The position numbers and the translations under genes were made by a program. The notes beneath the pieces are model-generated. The model was given only the letters and a program-made list of their open reading frames with translations, ran no database searches and was not told where the DNA came from. Of a stretch of 47,210 nucleotides of DNA, positions 16,342 through 26,078 are shown piece by piece. Position 1 is the stretch's first letter. Each line of letters begins with the position of its first letter. Source of the DNA: Methanobacteriota archaeon (GTDB taxonomy: Archaea > Thermoplasmatota > Poseidoniia > Poseidoniales > Thalassarchaeaceae); the NCBI GenBank assembly GCA_002726275.1, contig PBSO01000018.1:1-47210 (forward strand). The letters are read 5' to 3'.

Positions 16342-17032
16342 GAGCCGCGGCCTGGTCGGATGACTTTGTCACCCCACTAGCCAGAAGCACACCTGAGGTT
16401 CCAAGCTCCACGGCCATCGCCACATCTGCTCCGGTCTTCACCCCCGCGCCACATAGAACTCCGACGTCGTCGTTCGTCTCCTTCACTGCTTCTGCCGTGC
16501 TGGAGACTACCCCTGGATCAGCACTTGTGACCGATACATCGCCCCCGATCAATTCGGGCGGCTCCACGGCCACATAAGTGGGCACTAAGGCGGCCAGAGC
16601 CCTCGCTTCATCGGTGTCGGCTGCGCATGCACACACTTGGAATCCCTCGGGAACCTGATCCAGCAGCATAGCGACGTGCTCTAGGCTGACCTTGTGCTCA
16701 GCGTGGTTGATCAGAGTTCCCGAGGCCCCCCACTGTATGGCGGTCTCGGGGTTTATCCAACCGGTATTGGAACCAAATCCGATGGGATCCATGTGTTGGC
16801 ACCAGACTTCCAGATTCGGGGCCGCTTGAACAACCTGTGCGAGATCAAGTGGAGAGACAGCGGCAACCAGTCTGGCATCGGTCTCCAATCCCTCCATGAT
16901 GCGGGCTAGTTCTACGGCGGAGGCGCCATGGGCCTCTTCGTAAGTCTTGAAGTTCACAACCACCAGAGTGTCGCTCACGAACGTGCGAGAGGCAGGGGTG
17001 CTTTGACCGTGCCGACTATTCTGATTCGCCAT
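16316..17032 (-). CDS. tpiA: Triosephosphate isomerase (archaeal type)
   Basis: VVNFKTYEEAHG, WCQHMDPIGFGSNTGWINPETAIQWGASGTLINHAEHK, YVAVEPPELIGG, GVLCGAGVKTGADVAMAVELGTSGVLLASGVTK. Confidence 0.93.
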   Translation of the reverse strand: MANQNSRHGQSTPASRTFVSDTLVVVNFKTYEEAHGASAVELARIMEGLETDARLVAAVSPLDLAQVVQAAPNLEVWCQHMDPIGFGSNTGWINPETAIQWGASGTLINHAEHKVSLEHVAMLLDQVPEGFQVCACAADTDEARALAALVPTYVAVEPPELIGGDVSVTSADPGVVSSTAEAVKETNDDVGVLCGAGVKTGADVAMAVELGTSGVLLASGVTKSSDQAAALTNLVSLL

Positions 17033-17975
17033 GGCCGATTATCCTGCCATCTAACGTGGACTCAGGAGAAACGGATGCTCCCTCTCCCACTAGGCATCGG
17101 TTTAGAATGGCGTCTTTCCCCACCATGGACCCTCCCAATACCACGCAGTCGGTAAGTCTGGCACCACTTGAAATCACTGCTCCGGGACCTATCGAGCATC
17201 CAGATACCTCTCCCTCGCATTTAGAGCCAGAGCCGAACCAAGAGTCTCCTTCTATATGGCCACTTGAGAATCGAACGTTCTGGATGCACACCTGCGCTGC
17301 CTCAATGAATGATTCGGGAGTGCCCGCATCCACAAAGTATCCAGAGAATTCCAGCCCGGCCATTCCACCTGATTCAGCAATTTCTGGGAAAATTTCTCTC
17401 TCCATGCTGTATGACCCGCTTGGCAGGGAATCTAGAGTCTCCCTGCTGATGACTGAGCATCCCGCGTTGATCAAGTTCGAGAACTCGGTACCTGGCTCTG
17501 GCTTTTCCTGGAACCTCCTGATCATTCCGCCCTGATCCAAATCACAAACCCCGAACCTACTGGGGTCCTCAACCTCCCAGAGCGAGAGGGTTGCGGAAGC
17601 GGATTTCATATTGTGATGGTCAATTAGCGACTCGACATCCACACTGGAGACCAGATCACCGTTCAGTACGAGGACGGGGCCACTTCCAGTTAGGTGGTTT
17701 CTTGCGTTTGCTACTGCTCCTCCAGTCCCGAGAGCCTCTTCCTCGACAGAAAGTACAATCTCATATTCCGCCTCCCCTGATGAGGAGAAATCCCTCATTT
17801 CGTCGATTCCGTACCCAGCGGCTACCACCACTCTGTCGACCATTCCCGAGGGGACGCACTCAACAACACGTTCCAGCAGGGTCTTGTCGAGAAGAGGGAG
17901 GAGTGGTTTCGCTCTGCCCGAGGTCCAAGGGCGGAGTCTGGTACCAAAACCACCGGCCAGCACGAGCACGTCCAT
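17016..17975 (-). CDS. Sugar-1-phosphate nucleotidyltransferase (NDP-sugar pyrophosphorylase family)
   Basis: MDVLVLAGGFGTRLRPWTSGRAKPLLPLLDKTLLE; C-terminal left-handed beta-helix-like region (CSIGPGAVISSGARLTDCVVLGGSMVGKDAILNRCLVGEGASV). Confidence 0.9.
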   Translation of the reverse strand: MDVLVLAGGFGTRLRPWTSGRAKPLLPLLDKTLLERVVECVPSGMVDRVVVAAGYGIDEMRDFSSSGEAEYEIVLSVEEEALGTGGAVANARNHLTGSGPVLVLNGDLVSSVDVESLIDHHNMKSASATLSLWEVEDPSRFGVCDLDQGGMIRRFQEKPEPGTEFSNLINAGCSVISRETLDSLPSGSYSMEREIFPEIAESGGMAGLEFSGYFVDAGTPESFIEAAQVCIQNVRFSSGHIEGDSWFGSGSKCEGEVSGCSIGPGAVISSGARLTDCVVLGGSMVGKDAILNRCLVGEGASVSPESTLDGRIIGHGESE

Positions 17976-18079
17976 GGATGGGCGTGACAGTAGGTTGGTT
18001 TGAGCACTTCGCGTCCAAGTTAGGCATGGAGCTCTTGCGCATTCTTCAAAGACGGGTTGCCAGTGGACGGGTCGATATC

Positions 18080-19288
18080 ATGAACATCCACGAGTATCAA
18101 GCAAAGGCAATGTTCCGAGAGTCCGGCATAAAGGTGCAAGACGGAGTGCACTGTACAAGCGTGGATGAGGCGCTATCGGCCTACGACTCACTAGGTTCCA
18201 AGGTGGTCGCCGTGAAGAGCCAGATCCATGCAGGGGGGAGAGGCAAGGGGACCTTGTTCGACCCTTCTTCGGGAGAAGAGGTGATGAAGGGCGGAGTGAA
18301 GATCGCTTTCTCCCGAGAGGATGTTGAAGAGTACGCGAAGAACATCTCTGGAAACCTCCTTGTGACCAAGCAAACAGGGCCTGAGGGGAAGATTGTCAGT
18401 AACATGTACGTCGAATCCGGATGTTCAATAGAACACGAGTACTATCTTGCCATTCTTGTAGACAGGGATACAAAGTCAGTACTATTCATGGCCTCCACTG
18501 AAGGGGGTATGGACATAGAAGAGGTCGCCGAGAAGACCCCAGATGCAATTCACAAGATATGGGCACACCCAATGGATGGCCTGAGAAAGAGAGATGCTGA
18601 ATCGCTCGCTGTCTCATTGGGCCTGTCTGGAGGGTCCTCGGATGAAATGGCGGATATGCTGGGGTCCCTGTATGAACTGTTCATGGAGAAAGACTGTTCG
18701 ATGATTGAGATTAACCCACTTGTCAGAACGGAGGATGGAAGCATGGTAGCATTGGATGCGAAGGTCAGCTTCGATGATAACGCGGACTTCAGACACCCAT
18801 GGAGGGACAGTATGAGGGACCTCTCTGAAGAGGAGGATGTCGAGATCAGGGCTCACGAGCTGGGCCTTTCCTACGTGAAGCTTGATGGGAACATAGGATG
18901 CCTAGTCAATGGGGCCGGTCTGGCCATGGCATCCATGGATGTCATCAAGCTCTATGGGGGCGAGCCGGCAAACTTCCTCGACATCGGAGGAGGAGCCACA
19001 AAGGAGTCGATTACCGCGGCTTTCGAGATCATTCTTGAGGACTCCAGTGTGGAGGGAATCCTAGTGAACATTTTCGGAGGGATCATCAGGTGTGACATGG
19101 TAGCAAGAAGCGTAATCGAAGCTTCCGAAGAAATAGGCCTAGATGTTCCATTGGTAGTGAGGTTCTCTGGAACTAATCACGTGGAAGGGAAGGCAGTACT
19201 GGACGACAGTGGAATGTCTGTTCACACCACCAGCACACTTTCCGAAGGTGCACGAAAGATTGTGGAACTCATAGGGGGTGAGAACTGA
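18080..19288 (+). CDS. sucC: Succinyl-CoA synthetase (ADP-forming) beta subunit
   Basis: [72 protein letters not shown]. Confidence 0.95.
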   Translation: MNIHEYQAKAMFRESGIKVQDGVHCTSVDEALSAYDSLGSKVVAVKSQIHAGGRGKGTLFDPSSGEEVMKGGVKIAFSREDVEEYAKNISGNLLVTKQTGPEGKIVSNMYVESGCSIEHEYYLAILVDRDTKSVLFMASTEGGMDIEEVAEKTPDAIHKIWAHPMDGLRKRDAESLAVSLGLSGGSSDEMADMLGSLYELFMEKDCSMIEINPLVRTEDGSMVALDAKVSFDDNADFRHPWRDSMRDLSEEEDVEIRAHELGLSYVKLDGNIGCLVNGAGLAMASMDVIKLYGGEPANFLDIGGGATKESITAAFEIILEDSSVEGILVNIFGGIIRCDMVARSVIEASEEIGLDVPLVVRFSGTNHVEGKAVLDDSGMSVHTTSTLSEGARKIVELIGGEN

Positions 19289-20214
19289 TGGCGATTTGGA
19301 TTAATGACGATAGCAAGATACTGATCCAAGGAATCACGGGCCGACAAGGGACATTTCACGGAATTAGGATGTCCCGCTATAACACCAACGTTGTCGGGGG
19401 AGTCACCCCCGGAAAGGGAGGGCAGACCGTGGATCTGGAAGGCAGGGAAGTCCCTGTTTTCAATTCAATGTCAGAGGCCATTTCTGAGACTGGTGCGAGT
19501 GTTAGCGTGATTTACGTCCCTGCAAGATTCGCTTCTGGAGCGATTGTTGATGCTGCGGAATCTTTCCAGTCGGCAGGAGGGGGCTTGATAGTATGCATCA
19601 CGGAAGGAATCCCGACTCTGGACATGATCAGGGCTGTCGCCATTGTAGACTCGTGTCCAGATGTTAGGCTAATCGGGCCGAATTGCCCTGGAATCATCTC
19701 ACCCGGCGAAGATGGCGGATGCAAGGTTGGAATTATGCCTGCATTCATCCACGAAAAGGGCCGTATTGGAATCGTATCCAAATCAGGCACTCTGACATAT
19801 GAGGCAGTCGCTCAGACGATGAGCGTTGGCGAGGGCCAGACAACCTGTGTTGGAATTGGAGGAGACCCTGTCAACGGCACTGGCTTCATCGATTGCCTGT
19901 CGGCATTCGAGAGTGACCCTGAGACCGTTGCCGTAGTTATGATTGGGGAGATAGGCGGTTCCGCGGAAGAAGAAGCCGCTGAATGGGTGGAGTCCAACAT
20001 GACGAAGCCGGTTGTTGGCTTCGTTGCAGGCTCAACGGCCCCCCCCGGGAAGAGGATGGGTCACGCAGGTGCAATAATTTCTGGCGGGAAAGGTACTGCT
20101 GCAGAGAAGTTCTCTGCATTCGAGGCTGCTGGCATCTACGTAGCGAGAGACCCGTCAGAGATTGGTGAAGTGCTAGTTAGGGCTCTAGTCGATGCTGGAT
20201 TGCGAGAGTCTTAG
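19288..20214 (+). CDS. sucD: Succinyl-CoA synthetase alpha subunit
   Basis: [82 protein letters not shown]. Confidence 0.95.
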   Translation: MAIWINDDSKILIQGITGRQGTFHGIRMSRYNTNVVGGVTPGKGGQTVDLEGREVPVFNSMSEAISETGASVSVIYVPARFASGAIVDAAESFQSAGGGLIVCITEGIPTLDMIRAVAIVDSCPDVRLIGPNCPGIISPGEDGGCKVGIMPAFIHEKGRIGIVSKSGTLTYEAVAQTMSVGEGQTTCVGIGGDPVNGTGFIDCLSAFESDPETVAVVMIGEIGGSAEEEAAEWVESNMTKPVVGFVAGSTAPPGKRMGHAGAIISGGKGTAAEKFSAFEAAGIYVARDPSEIGEVLVRALVDAGLRES

Positions 20215-20252
20215 ATGCATGGTGCCCGGGGAGGCACTTGGAGGGAGTTTGC

Positions 20253-21260
20253 ATGGGAGGACTGGAGCCATCTATTGACAAGTTACTCGAAGAGACGTCA
20301 AGATCGTTCTACCTCACTCTGAATAAGCTTCCATCGGGAGTCAGGAAGCAAATGGGGCTTCTGTATCTGCTAGCGAGGATTGCGGACACTATTGCCGATT
20401 CCAATAGCGGCACTACGGAGGAACTTCTGGAAACTCTGGAATCCTACAACGATAGAGCGCAGGGACTATCGGATTCAATGCCAGATATGTCCAATCTCGC
20501 AAAGTATCAGAAAAACCCAGCAGAAGCCAGGCTTCTTTCCAGAGCTGAGGAACCCATACAGTTACTATTCGAACTACCCGAGAGGGACAGGGAAATCATC
20601 AGAACTTGTTTGGGAATTATTGTAGGGGGACAGAGTCTTGATTTGCAAAGATTTGGGGCAGGGAAAGTGGACGTGATAACGCCTCTGAGAAACTACGATG
20701 AGTTAGATGACTATGCATACAGAGTAGCAGGGAGTGTTGGCGAGTTCTGGACTAGCATGTCTCTTGAGCATCAGTTCAAGGTAAACAGTGAGACTGAGAA
20801 GAAGCTCTTTGAAAAGGGTGTAAGATTCGGAAAGGCGCTTCAACTAATCAACATACTGCGAGACATCCCTGAAGACTTACGCCTAGGCAGATGTTACATC
20901 CCACTCGATCAATTGGAGAGCCATGGACTCGTCCCAGAAGACCTCGAGGAACCGGGCAATATGGAGAAATTCAGAGAGCTATTCGATCAATTACTAGACA
21001 GGGCTGAAGAACATCTTGATTCGGCGATTGAATATATCGAAATGCTGCCATATTCCCAATTCAGGCTAAGGGGGGCGTGCATGCTACCCGTCCTTATTGG
21101 GCAGAGGACCATCTCGCTCCTAAGAGATGACAACGTCCTCGATGGGGAAAACAGAGTAAAAATTTCCAGGGATGAAATAAAGGAGCTGACGAAGAAGACT
21201 GTGCTGTCAATATCTTCGAAGAAAAGGTGCTCCAGACTACTCAACTCTGAGAGGCGGTAA
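20253..21260 (+). CDS. Squalene/phytoene synthase family protein (squalene-synthase-like)
   Basis: SRSFYLTLNKLPSGVRKQMGLLYLLARIADTIADS; ALQLINILRDIPEDLRLGRCYIPLDQL (both Asp-rich motifs). ORF extends upstream to 20238. Confidence 0.87.
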   Translation: MGGLEPSIDKLLEETSRSFYLTLNKLPSGVRKQMGLLYLLARIADTIADSNSGTTEELLETLESYNDRAQGLSDSMPDMSNLAKYQKNPAEARLLSRAEEPIQLLFELPERDREIIRTCLGIIVGGQSLDLQRFGAGKVDVITPLRNYDELDDYAYRVAGSVGEFWTSMSLEHQFKVNSETEKKLFEKGVRFGKALQLINILRDIPEDLRLGRCYIPLDQLESHGLVPEDLEEPGNMEKFRELFDQLLDRAEEHLDSAIEYIEMLPYSQFRLRGACMLPVLIGQRTISLLRDDNVLDGENRVKISRDEIKELTKKTVLSISSKKRCSRLLNSERR

Positions 21261-21344
21261 TCAAGCCCTATGGGCTCGGATGATTTTTCGCCCAAACTTG
21301 AGTGAGGTTCAATAGCAGGCCATTGGCGCTCAAAACGAAGGAGC

Positions 21345-22595
21345 ATGGCTGAAACGCACGAGCCGGACACTGTCCGACCGTTGGGATTAGTTAGCGAGCG
21401 GAGCATTTCGATAGTTGAACCGGATGTTGAATCTAGGAGCATAGAAAGAGTCCGTAGAACCGTGGGCGTTACCAAAGAAGCTGCCAGAGCGATTAGCATT
21501 ACTGCTCTAGAGGCGGTTCGTGAAGGGGCCATTTTCATGGGCGTAATTGGCCCGAGAGGGGAGTTGGTCAACCCATTTGCCCATGTGGATGCTGCCATTT
21601 GGTCTGAGCCGGAGGTTCCGGAAAGCATCATTGAGACCGCCTATGACTACTGCGAGGAGTTGACGAGGAGGGAAGCTGGTAACTTCTACCACTCGTTCAA
21701 GTACCTCCCAGATCTTCAGAGGCGATCCATTTGTGCCTACTACGCATTCTGCCGCAGGGCTGATGACATCGCCGATGGGGACTATGTCGATCACTTTCCT
21801 GGCGGCTCATCTGATGACCCCGAGTCGATGGACTATAGAGAGAGGATAGAGAGGCTGACAAGTGGTGAGCCCGTCGTGGAAAGGTCATCTTACAACGACA
21901 AGATGTCGCAACTTTTCTACTACAGGAAGAAATTGTCCACGGCTTATGAGGATGTAACTTCCACCGACCCGATTTTCATCGCGCTGAAGGACACTGTGCA
22001 GACTTTTGGGATTCATCGCCAATCGTTGGACGATATGATCAGCGGAATGGAAGATGACTTCCACAGAAACCGCTACGAAACCTTCGAAGACCTCTATTCT
22101 TACTGTTATCGCGTTGCTTCAACAGTAGGTTTAGTTTGCATTGAGATATACGGATACGACGACCCCCTAGCTAGGGAGTATGCAGAAGCCTGGGGAATCT
22201 ACATGCAACTGACAAATATCCTAAGAGACGTTGCAGAAGACGCTGCTAGAAACAGGATTTACCTTCCTGTTGATGATCTCGCCAGGTTTGGCATCACTCC
22301 GGAAGACATCCTAAATGGGGGCTCCATTCTCTCCAATCCAGGATGGAAGCCGTTTGTCGAGGACTTCATCGAACAAGCAGATCGTTACAGGGACAGGGCA
22401 TTCAAACTTCTCCCCATGCTAGACAAGGCATCCAGGTACTCTCCTGCTGCAATGGCGAAGTTCTACGAATCCATCATGTCGAAGATAAAGAAGAAGGGGG
22501 GCGATGTTTTCACCGAGAGGGTTCAACTGTCGAAGTCGGAGAAAATCGCCCTAGCTGGATATGTGTATGCCAGGTACCGCTTCTTAGCAATATGA
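21345..22595 (+). CDS. Phytoene/squalene synthase with ~100-aa N-terminal extension
   Basis: NFYHSFKYLPDLQRRSICAYYAFCRRADDIADGDY; YCYRVASTVGLVCIEIYGY; MQLTNILRDVAEDAARNRIYLPVDDLARFG. Confidence 0.9.
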   Translation: MAETHEPDTVRPLGLVSERSISIVEPDVESRSIERVRRTVGVTKEAARAISITALEAVREGAIFMGVIGPRGELVNPFAHVDAAIWSEPEVPESIIETAYDYCEELTRREAGNFYHSFKYLPDLQRRSICAYYAFCRRADDIADGDYVDHFPGGSSDDPESMDYRERIERLTSGEPVVERSSYNDKMSQLFYYRKKLSTAYEDVTSTDPIFIALKDTVQTFGIHRQSLDDMISGMEDDFHRNRYETFEDLYSYCYRVASTVGLVCIEIYGYDDPLAREYAEAWGIYMQLTNILRDVAEDAARNRIYLPVDDLARFGITPEDILNGGSILSNPGWKPFVEDFIEQADRYRDRAFKLLPMLDKASRYSPAAMAKFYESIMSKIKKKGGDVFTERVQLSKSEKIALAGYVYARYRFLAI

Positions 22596-22661
22596 GCACA
22601 AAGGGCCGCCATAGGCGTGAAGGACAGAAGAAGTATTGAGCGAATTGCAAGAGGGAATGTC

Positions 22662-24431
22662 ATGAGGATAGCAGTATTGCTAGAGGAAAGGTGCAAGCCG
22701 AACAGCTCGGCTTTCATGTACCTCGAGAAATATGCTGGCATGTGTGGCGGCGAGTGCATACAGCTCGAGGATGGCAAATTCAAGATCCTTGAGATGGCAT
22801 GCCCGGTGTGTTTCACTAGGGCTAAACTTTGCCCGGGTGACGCGGTCAAGATCATCAATCTGCCTGAGGAGCTAGATCATGATATGACTCACCGTTACAG
22901 CCTCAATGGATTTCGACTATTCCGACTACCGACGCCTGCCAAGGAATCGGTAGTTGGCATTCTGGGGCCGAATGGCATAGGCAAGTCTACAGCAATAAAT
23001 CTCCTATCCGGATCAGTAAGACCGAACCTTGGCGACTGGCAGAATCCACCTCCAGACTGGGATGAGATTGTCACCACTTTCCCCCGGGGAGAGTTGCGGG
23101 ACTATTTGGGACTAGTCTCTGAAGGCGAGGTTAGCATCGCAGTCAAGCCCCAGTACATCGACAAGCTGCCCAAACTCTGGGATGGAAAGGTAAGAGGTCT
23201 TCTTTCACGAGTTGACGATAGGGGAGATCTAGAGGAGTGTGCCAAGAGGATAGCAGTTGACCACCTTCTGGAGAGGGAGTTGACTGGACTCTCCGGAGGG
23301 GAGTTGCAACGTGTCGCCATCTGTGCCACTATACTCAAGGAAGCCGATGTATACTTCTTCGACGAGCCTTCTTCCTACTTGGACATCTACGAGAGGATGC
23401 GGATGGTTGGCATCATCCAAGAATTAGCATCCAAGGGCAAGAGGGTTCTGGTGGTGGAACACGATCTAGCGATTTTAGATGTTCTTTGTGATCTTCTGCA
23501 CATAATTTACGGTGAGCGTGCTGCATATGGGATTTTCACGCCACCTCGTTCAACTCGTACCGCCATTAACGCATATCTCGATGGCTTCCTGCCAGAGGAG
23601 AACGTGAGGATTAGGGACAAACCAATTCGATTCGTCAGGGGGAGAACCAGGGGCGAGGACATTGGAATTCCCATACTGCAATGGGGAGATATGGAGAAGA
23701 AATTAGGAGATTTCCAACTGAAAACCGGTCAGGGCGAGGTTCGCTCTGCCGAGGTGATTGGGGTTGTCGGGCCCAACGCAACAGGAAAGTCGACAATGGT
23801 GCGGATGATAGCTGGGGAAATCGAGCCAGATCAGGGCTGGTGTACCATGGAGGCTAATGTTTCATACAAACCCCAACATGTCAGTACCGACTTTGAAGGA
23901 AGTGTTCAGGACTGGTTGGACACTGAAATAGGAGGAAAGTGGCGCTCAGGCGAGTTTCACACCCAGGTAATCAGGCCACTTCAGGTTGACAAGATGCTTG
24001 ATTTACAGGCTCAGAGGCTTTCAGGGGGGGAATTGCAGGCGGTGAGCATAGCGATTTGCCTAGGCAAAGAGGCTGACTTGTATCTGATGGATGAACCGAG
24101 TGCCCATCTGGATGCTAATGCGAGGATGGAGGCAGCCAAGGCCATCAGGAGAACCATGGAAAGCAACGAAAAGGCTGCTATGGTCATTGATCATGACATT
24201 TACTTCATCGACATTGTCAGTGACTCCCTCCTGGTCTTCGATGGAGAGGGAGGGAAATCTGGCTTCGCCATGGGGCCACTGAGCCTTCGAAAGGGAATGA
24301 ACAGGTTCCTTTCGGGCGTCGGGGTGACCTTCAGGCGTGACCACGAGTCGAAAAGACCTCGAATCAACAAGCCGGACAGTGTTAAGGACAGAGAGCAAAA
24401 GGCTTCTGGCGAGTATTTCTATACTAACTAA
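22662..24431 (+). CDS. ABCE1/Rli1 ribosome-recycling ATPase with degenerate Fe-S cysteine motifs
   Basis: HRYSLNGFRLFRLPTPAKESVVGILGPNGIGKST; LSGGELQRVAICATILKEADVYFFDEPSSYLDIYERM; GVVGPNATGKSTMVRMIAGE; LSGGELQAVSIAICLGKEADLYLMDEPSAHLD; ending EQKASGEYFYTN. Confidence 0.93.
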   Translation: MRIAVLLEERCKPNSSAFMYLEKYAGMCGGECIQLEDGKFKILEMACPVCFTRAKLCPGDAVKIINLPEELDHDMTHRYSLNGFRLFRLPTPAKESVVGILGPNGIGKSTAINLLSGSVRPNLGDWQNPPPDWDEIVTTFPRGELRDYLGLVSEGEVSIAVKPQYIDKLPKLWDGKVRGLLSRVDDRGDLEECAKRIAVDHLLERELTGLSGGELQRVAICATILKEADVYFFDEPSSYLDIYERMRMVGIIQELASKGKRVLVVEHDLAILDVLCDLLHIIYGERAAYGIFTPPRSTRTAINAYLDGFLPEENVRIRDKPIRFVRGRTRGEDIGIPILQWGDMEKKLGDFQLKTGQGEVRSAEVIGVVGPNATGKSTMVRMIAGEIEPDQGWCTMEANVSYKPQHVSTDFEGSVQDWLDTEIGGKWRSGEFHTQVIRPLQVDKMLDLQAQRLSGGELQAVSIAICLGKEADLYLMDEPSAHLDANARMEAAKAIRRTMESNEKAAMVIDHDIYFIDIVSDSLLVFDGEGGKSGFAMGPLSLRKGMNRFLSGVGVTFRRDHESKRPRINKPDSVKDREQKASGEYFYTN

Positions 24432-24469
24432 ACCATTGGATTATTGAATACGAATAGGGGCGTGGGTAC

Positions 24470-24997
24470 GTGAACGACGAGACGAGTGGTGATGTCCCGG
24501 AATCTGAGGATTCACAGAATATCGAGAGCCATGGTGAGAAAATGGAGGCCGAGATTGCTAGGTTGGAGAAGGAGTTGCAATACTCGGCTGCAGAAACTGC
24601 GAATGTTAGACAGCGGGCTGCTAGAGACAAGTCGGAGGCTCTCAAGTTCGATGCATCTAGCCTATCTAGAAAGATGCTACCACTTCTGGGGAGCTTGGAT
24701 AAGGCGATATCCAATTTCGATGAGTCCTCCTCGGAGGCATTTCTTGATGGGGTCAAGATGACCCTGGAGGGGATGAAAACCGCCCTTGGTTCCGAGGGGG
24801 TCGTTCACATCGAGGCAGTGGGGAGTCAGTTTGATCCTACGTGCATGGAGGCCATAGCTACGGTTTCTGCGCCGGAGGGGGTTGAGCCGGGTTCCGTGGT
24901 TGAGGTAGTGGAGGAAGGTTACTTGCTACATGAAAGAGTACTTAGGGCCGCTAGGGTAATAGTGGCCGAGGCGAGTGGGGATGAGTCAACCAATTGA
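24470..24997 (+). CDS. grpE: GrpE nucleotide exchange factor
   Basis: LEKELQYSAAETANVRQRAARDKSEALKFDASSLSRKMLPLLGSLDKAI; GVVHIEAVGSQFDPTCMEAIATV; VVEEGYLLHERVLRAARVIVA. GTG start. Confidence 0.9.
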   Translation: MNDETSGDVPESEDSQNIESHGEKMEAEIARLEKELQYSAAETANVRQRAARDKSEALKFDASSLSRKMLPLLGSLDKAISNFDESSSEAFLDGVKMTLEGMKTALGSEGVVHIEAVGSQFDPTCMEAIATVSAPEGVEPGSVVEVVEEGYLLHERVLRAARVIVAEASGDESTN

Positions 24998-26042
24998 TCC
25001 TGACATCTCCAAATCAATGACCCTTCCATCCAGATTCTACACGGAAAATGAGAGTTTTAGGGAAATAGTTTCGAGTTTCGGTAACTGCTGGCACTTTGCC
25101 GCTCACCGGAGCCAATTGGAAGGGGCTAGCTCGATCCCGCTTAATCACATGGAGGCGATGGTTGGAGAGGCCATGGCGCTAACCATCTCTGAGGAAGTTA
25201 GGTGCTTGTCCAATGTGTGCACCCACAGAGGCATGATCCTTGTGACTGAGAAATGCAACTCTTCGTCCATCAAATGTGGGTACCATGGACGTACATTCGG
25301 TCTTGATGGTTGCTTCAAGAACATGCCCGAATTTGGTGGTGTGAAAGACTTCCCATCTGCTCAGGACAATCTGCCAGAATTTCCAATAATGGAATGGAAA
25401 GGGATGATCTTTACCGGCATCTCACCATCTCGCTATAACTCTGTATTCAATGTCATGGATGAAAGAATAGGGTGGATGCCAATTGACGAGTTCCGGCATG
25501 ACGAGTCGCGACATCGTTCTTACGAAATAGATGCAAACTGGGCACTTTACGTTGACAACTACCTGGAGGGGTTTCACATACCCTTCGTACATGGCGACCT
25601 ACATGATGCTCTAGACTATGACTCGTACTCAACCGAGCTATTCGAAGGTGGCGTTCTTCAGATTGGCATTGCCAAGGGGGATGAGGACACTTTCGATCTT
25701 CCAGATTCATCGCCGGACTTTGGGAAGAGAGTTGCTGCTTACTACTACTGGTTATTTCCAGGAGTGATGCTGAACTTTTATCCATGGGGACTTTCCGTAA
25801 ACCTCGTGATTCCAATTTCTGTTAAGAGGACAAAAATTGTCTATCATGGGTTTGTTTGGGACGAGTCAAAACTGGGGAAAGGCGCCGGTGGAAACTTAGA
25901 CAAGGTCGAAGAAGAGGATCAGGACATCGTTGAAGCCACGCAGAGGGGCGTATCTTCTAGCTCCTATGACAGAGGACGATATTCTACCACAAGAGAGACC
26001 GGCGTTCACCACTTCCACAGAATGCTGTTTGAAGATGGGTGA
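24981..26042 (+). CDS. Rieske-type non-heme iron oxygenase (ring-hydroxylating/choline monooxygenase-like)
   Basis: Rieske CTHRG...CGYHGRTFGLDG; catalytic-domain DNYLEGFHIPFVHGDLHDALD; overlaps the grpE 3' end. Confidence 0.9.
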   Translation: MSQPIDPDISKSMTLPSRFYTENESFREIVSSFGNCWHFAAHRSQLEGASSIPLNHMEAMVGEAMALTISEEVRCLSNVCTHRGMILVTEKCNSSSIKCGYHGRTFGLDGCFKNMPEFGGVKDFPSAQDNLPEFPIMEWKGMIFTGISPSRYNSVFNVMDERIGWMPIDEFRHDESRHRSYEIDANWALYVDNYLEGFHIPFVHGDLHDALDYDSYSTELFEGGVLQIGIAKGDEDTFDLPDSSPDFGKRVAAYYYWLFPGVMLNFYPWGLSVNLVIPISVKRTKIVYHGFVWDESKLGKGAGGNLDKVEEEDQDIVEATQRGVSSSSYDRGRYSTTRETGVHHFHRMLFEDG

Positions 26043-26078
26043 GATGACTATATAGTTGGAATAGTGGTAACGTAATCG

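Noticed and set aside
17591-18079. 163-aa N-terminal extension of the sucC ORF
   Set aside because: Antisense to the nucleotidyltransferase; SucC homology starts at MNIHEYQAK (18080).
24470-24997. GrpE as part of a local chaperone operon
   Set aside because: No dnaK or dnaJ is visible nearby in the window; I report grpE only as a single gene.
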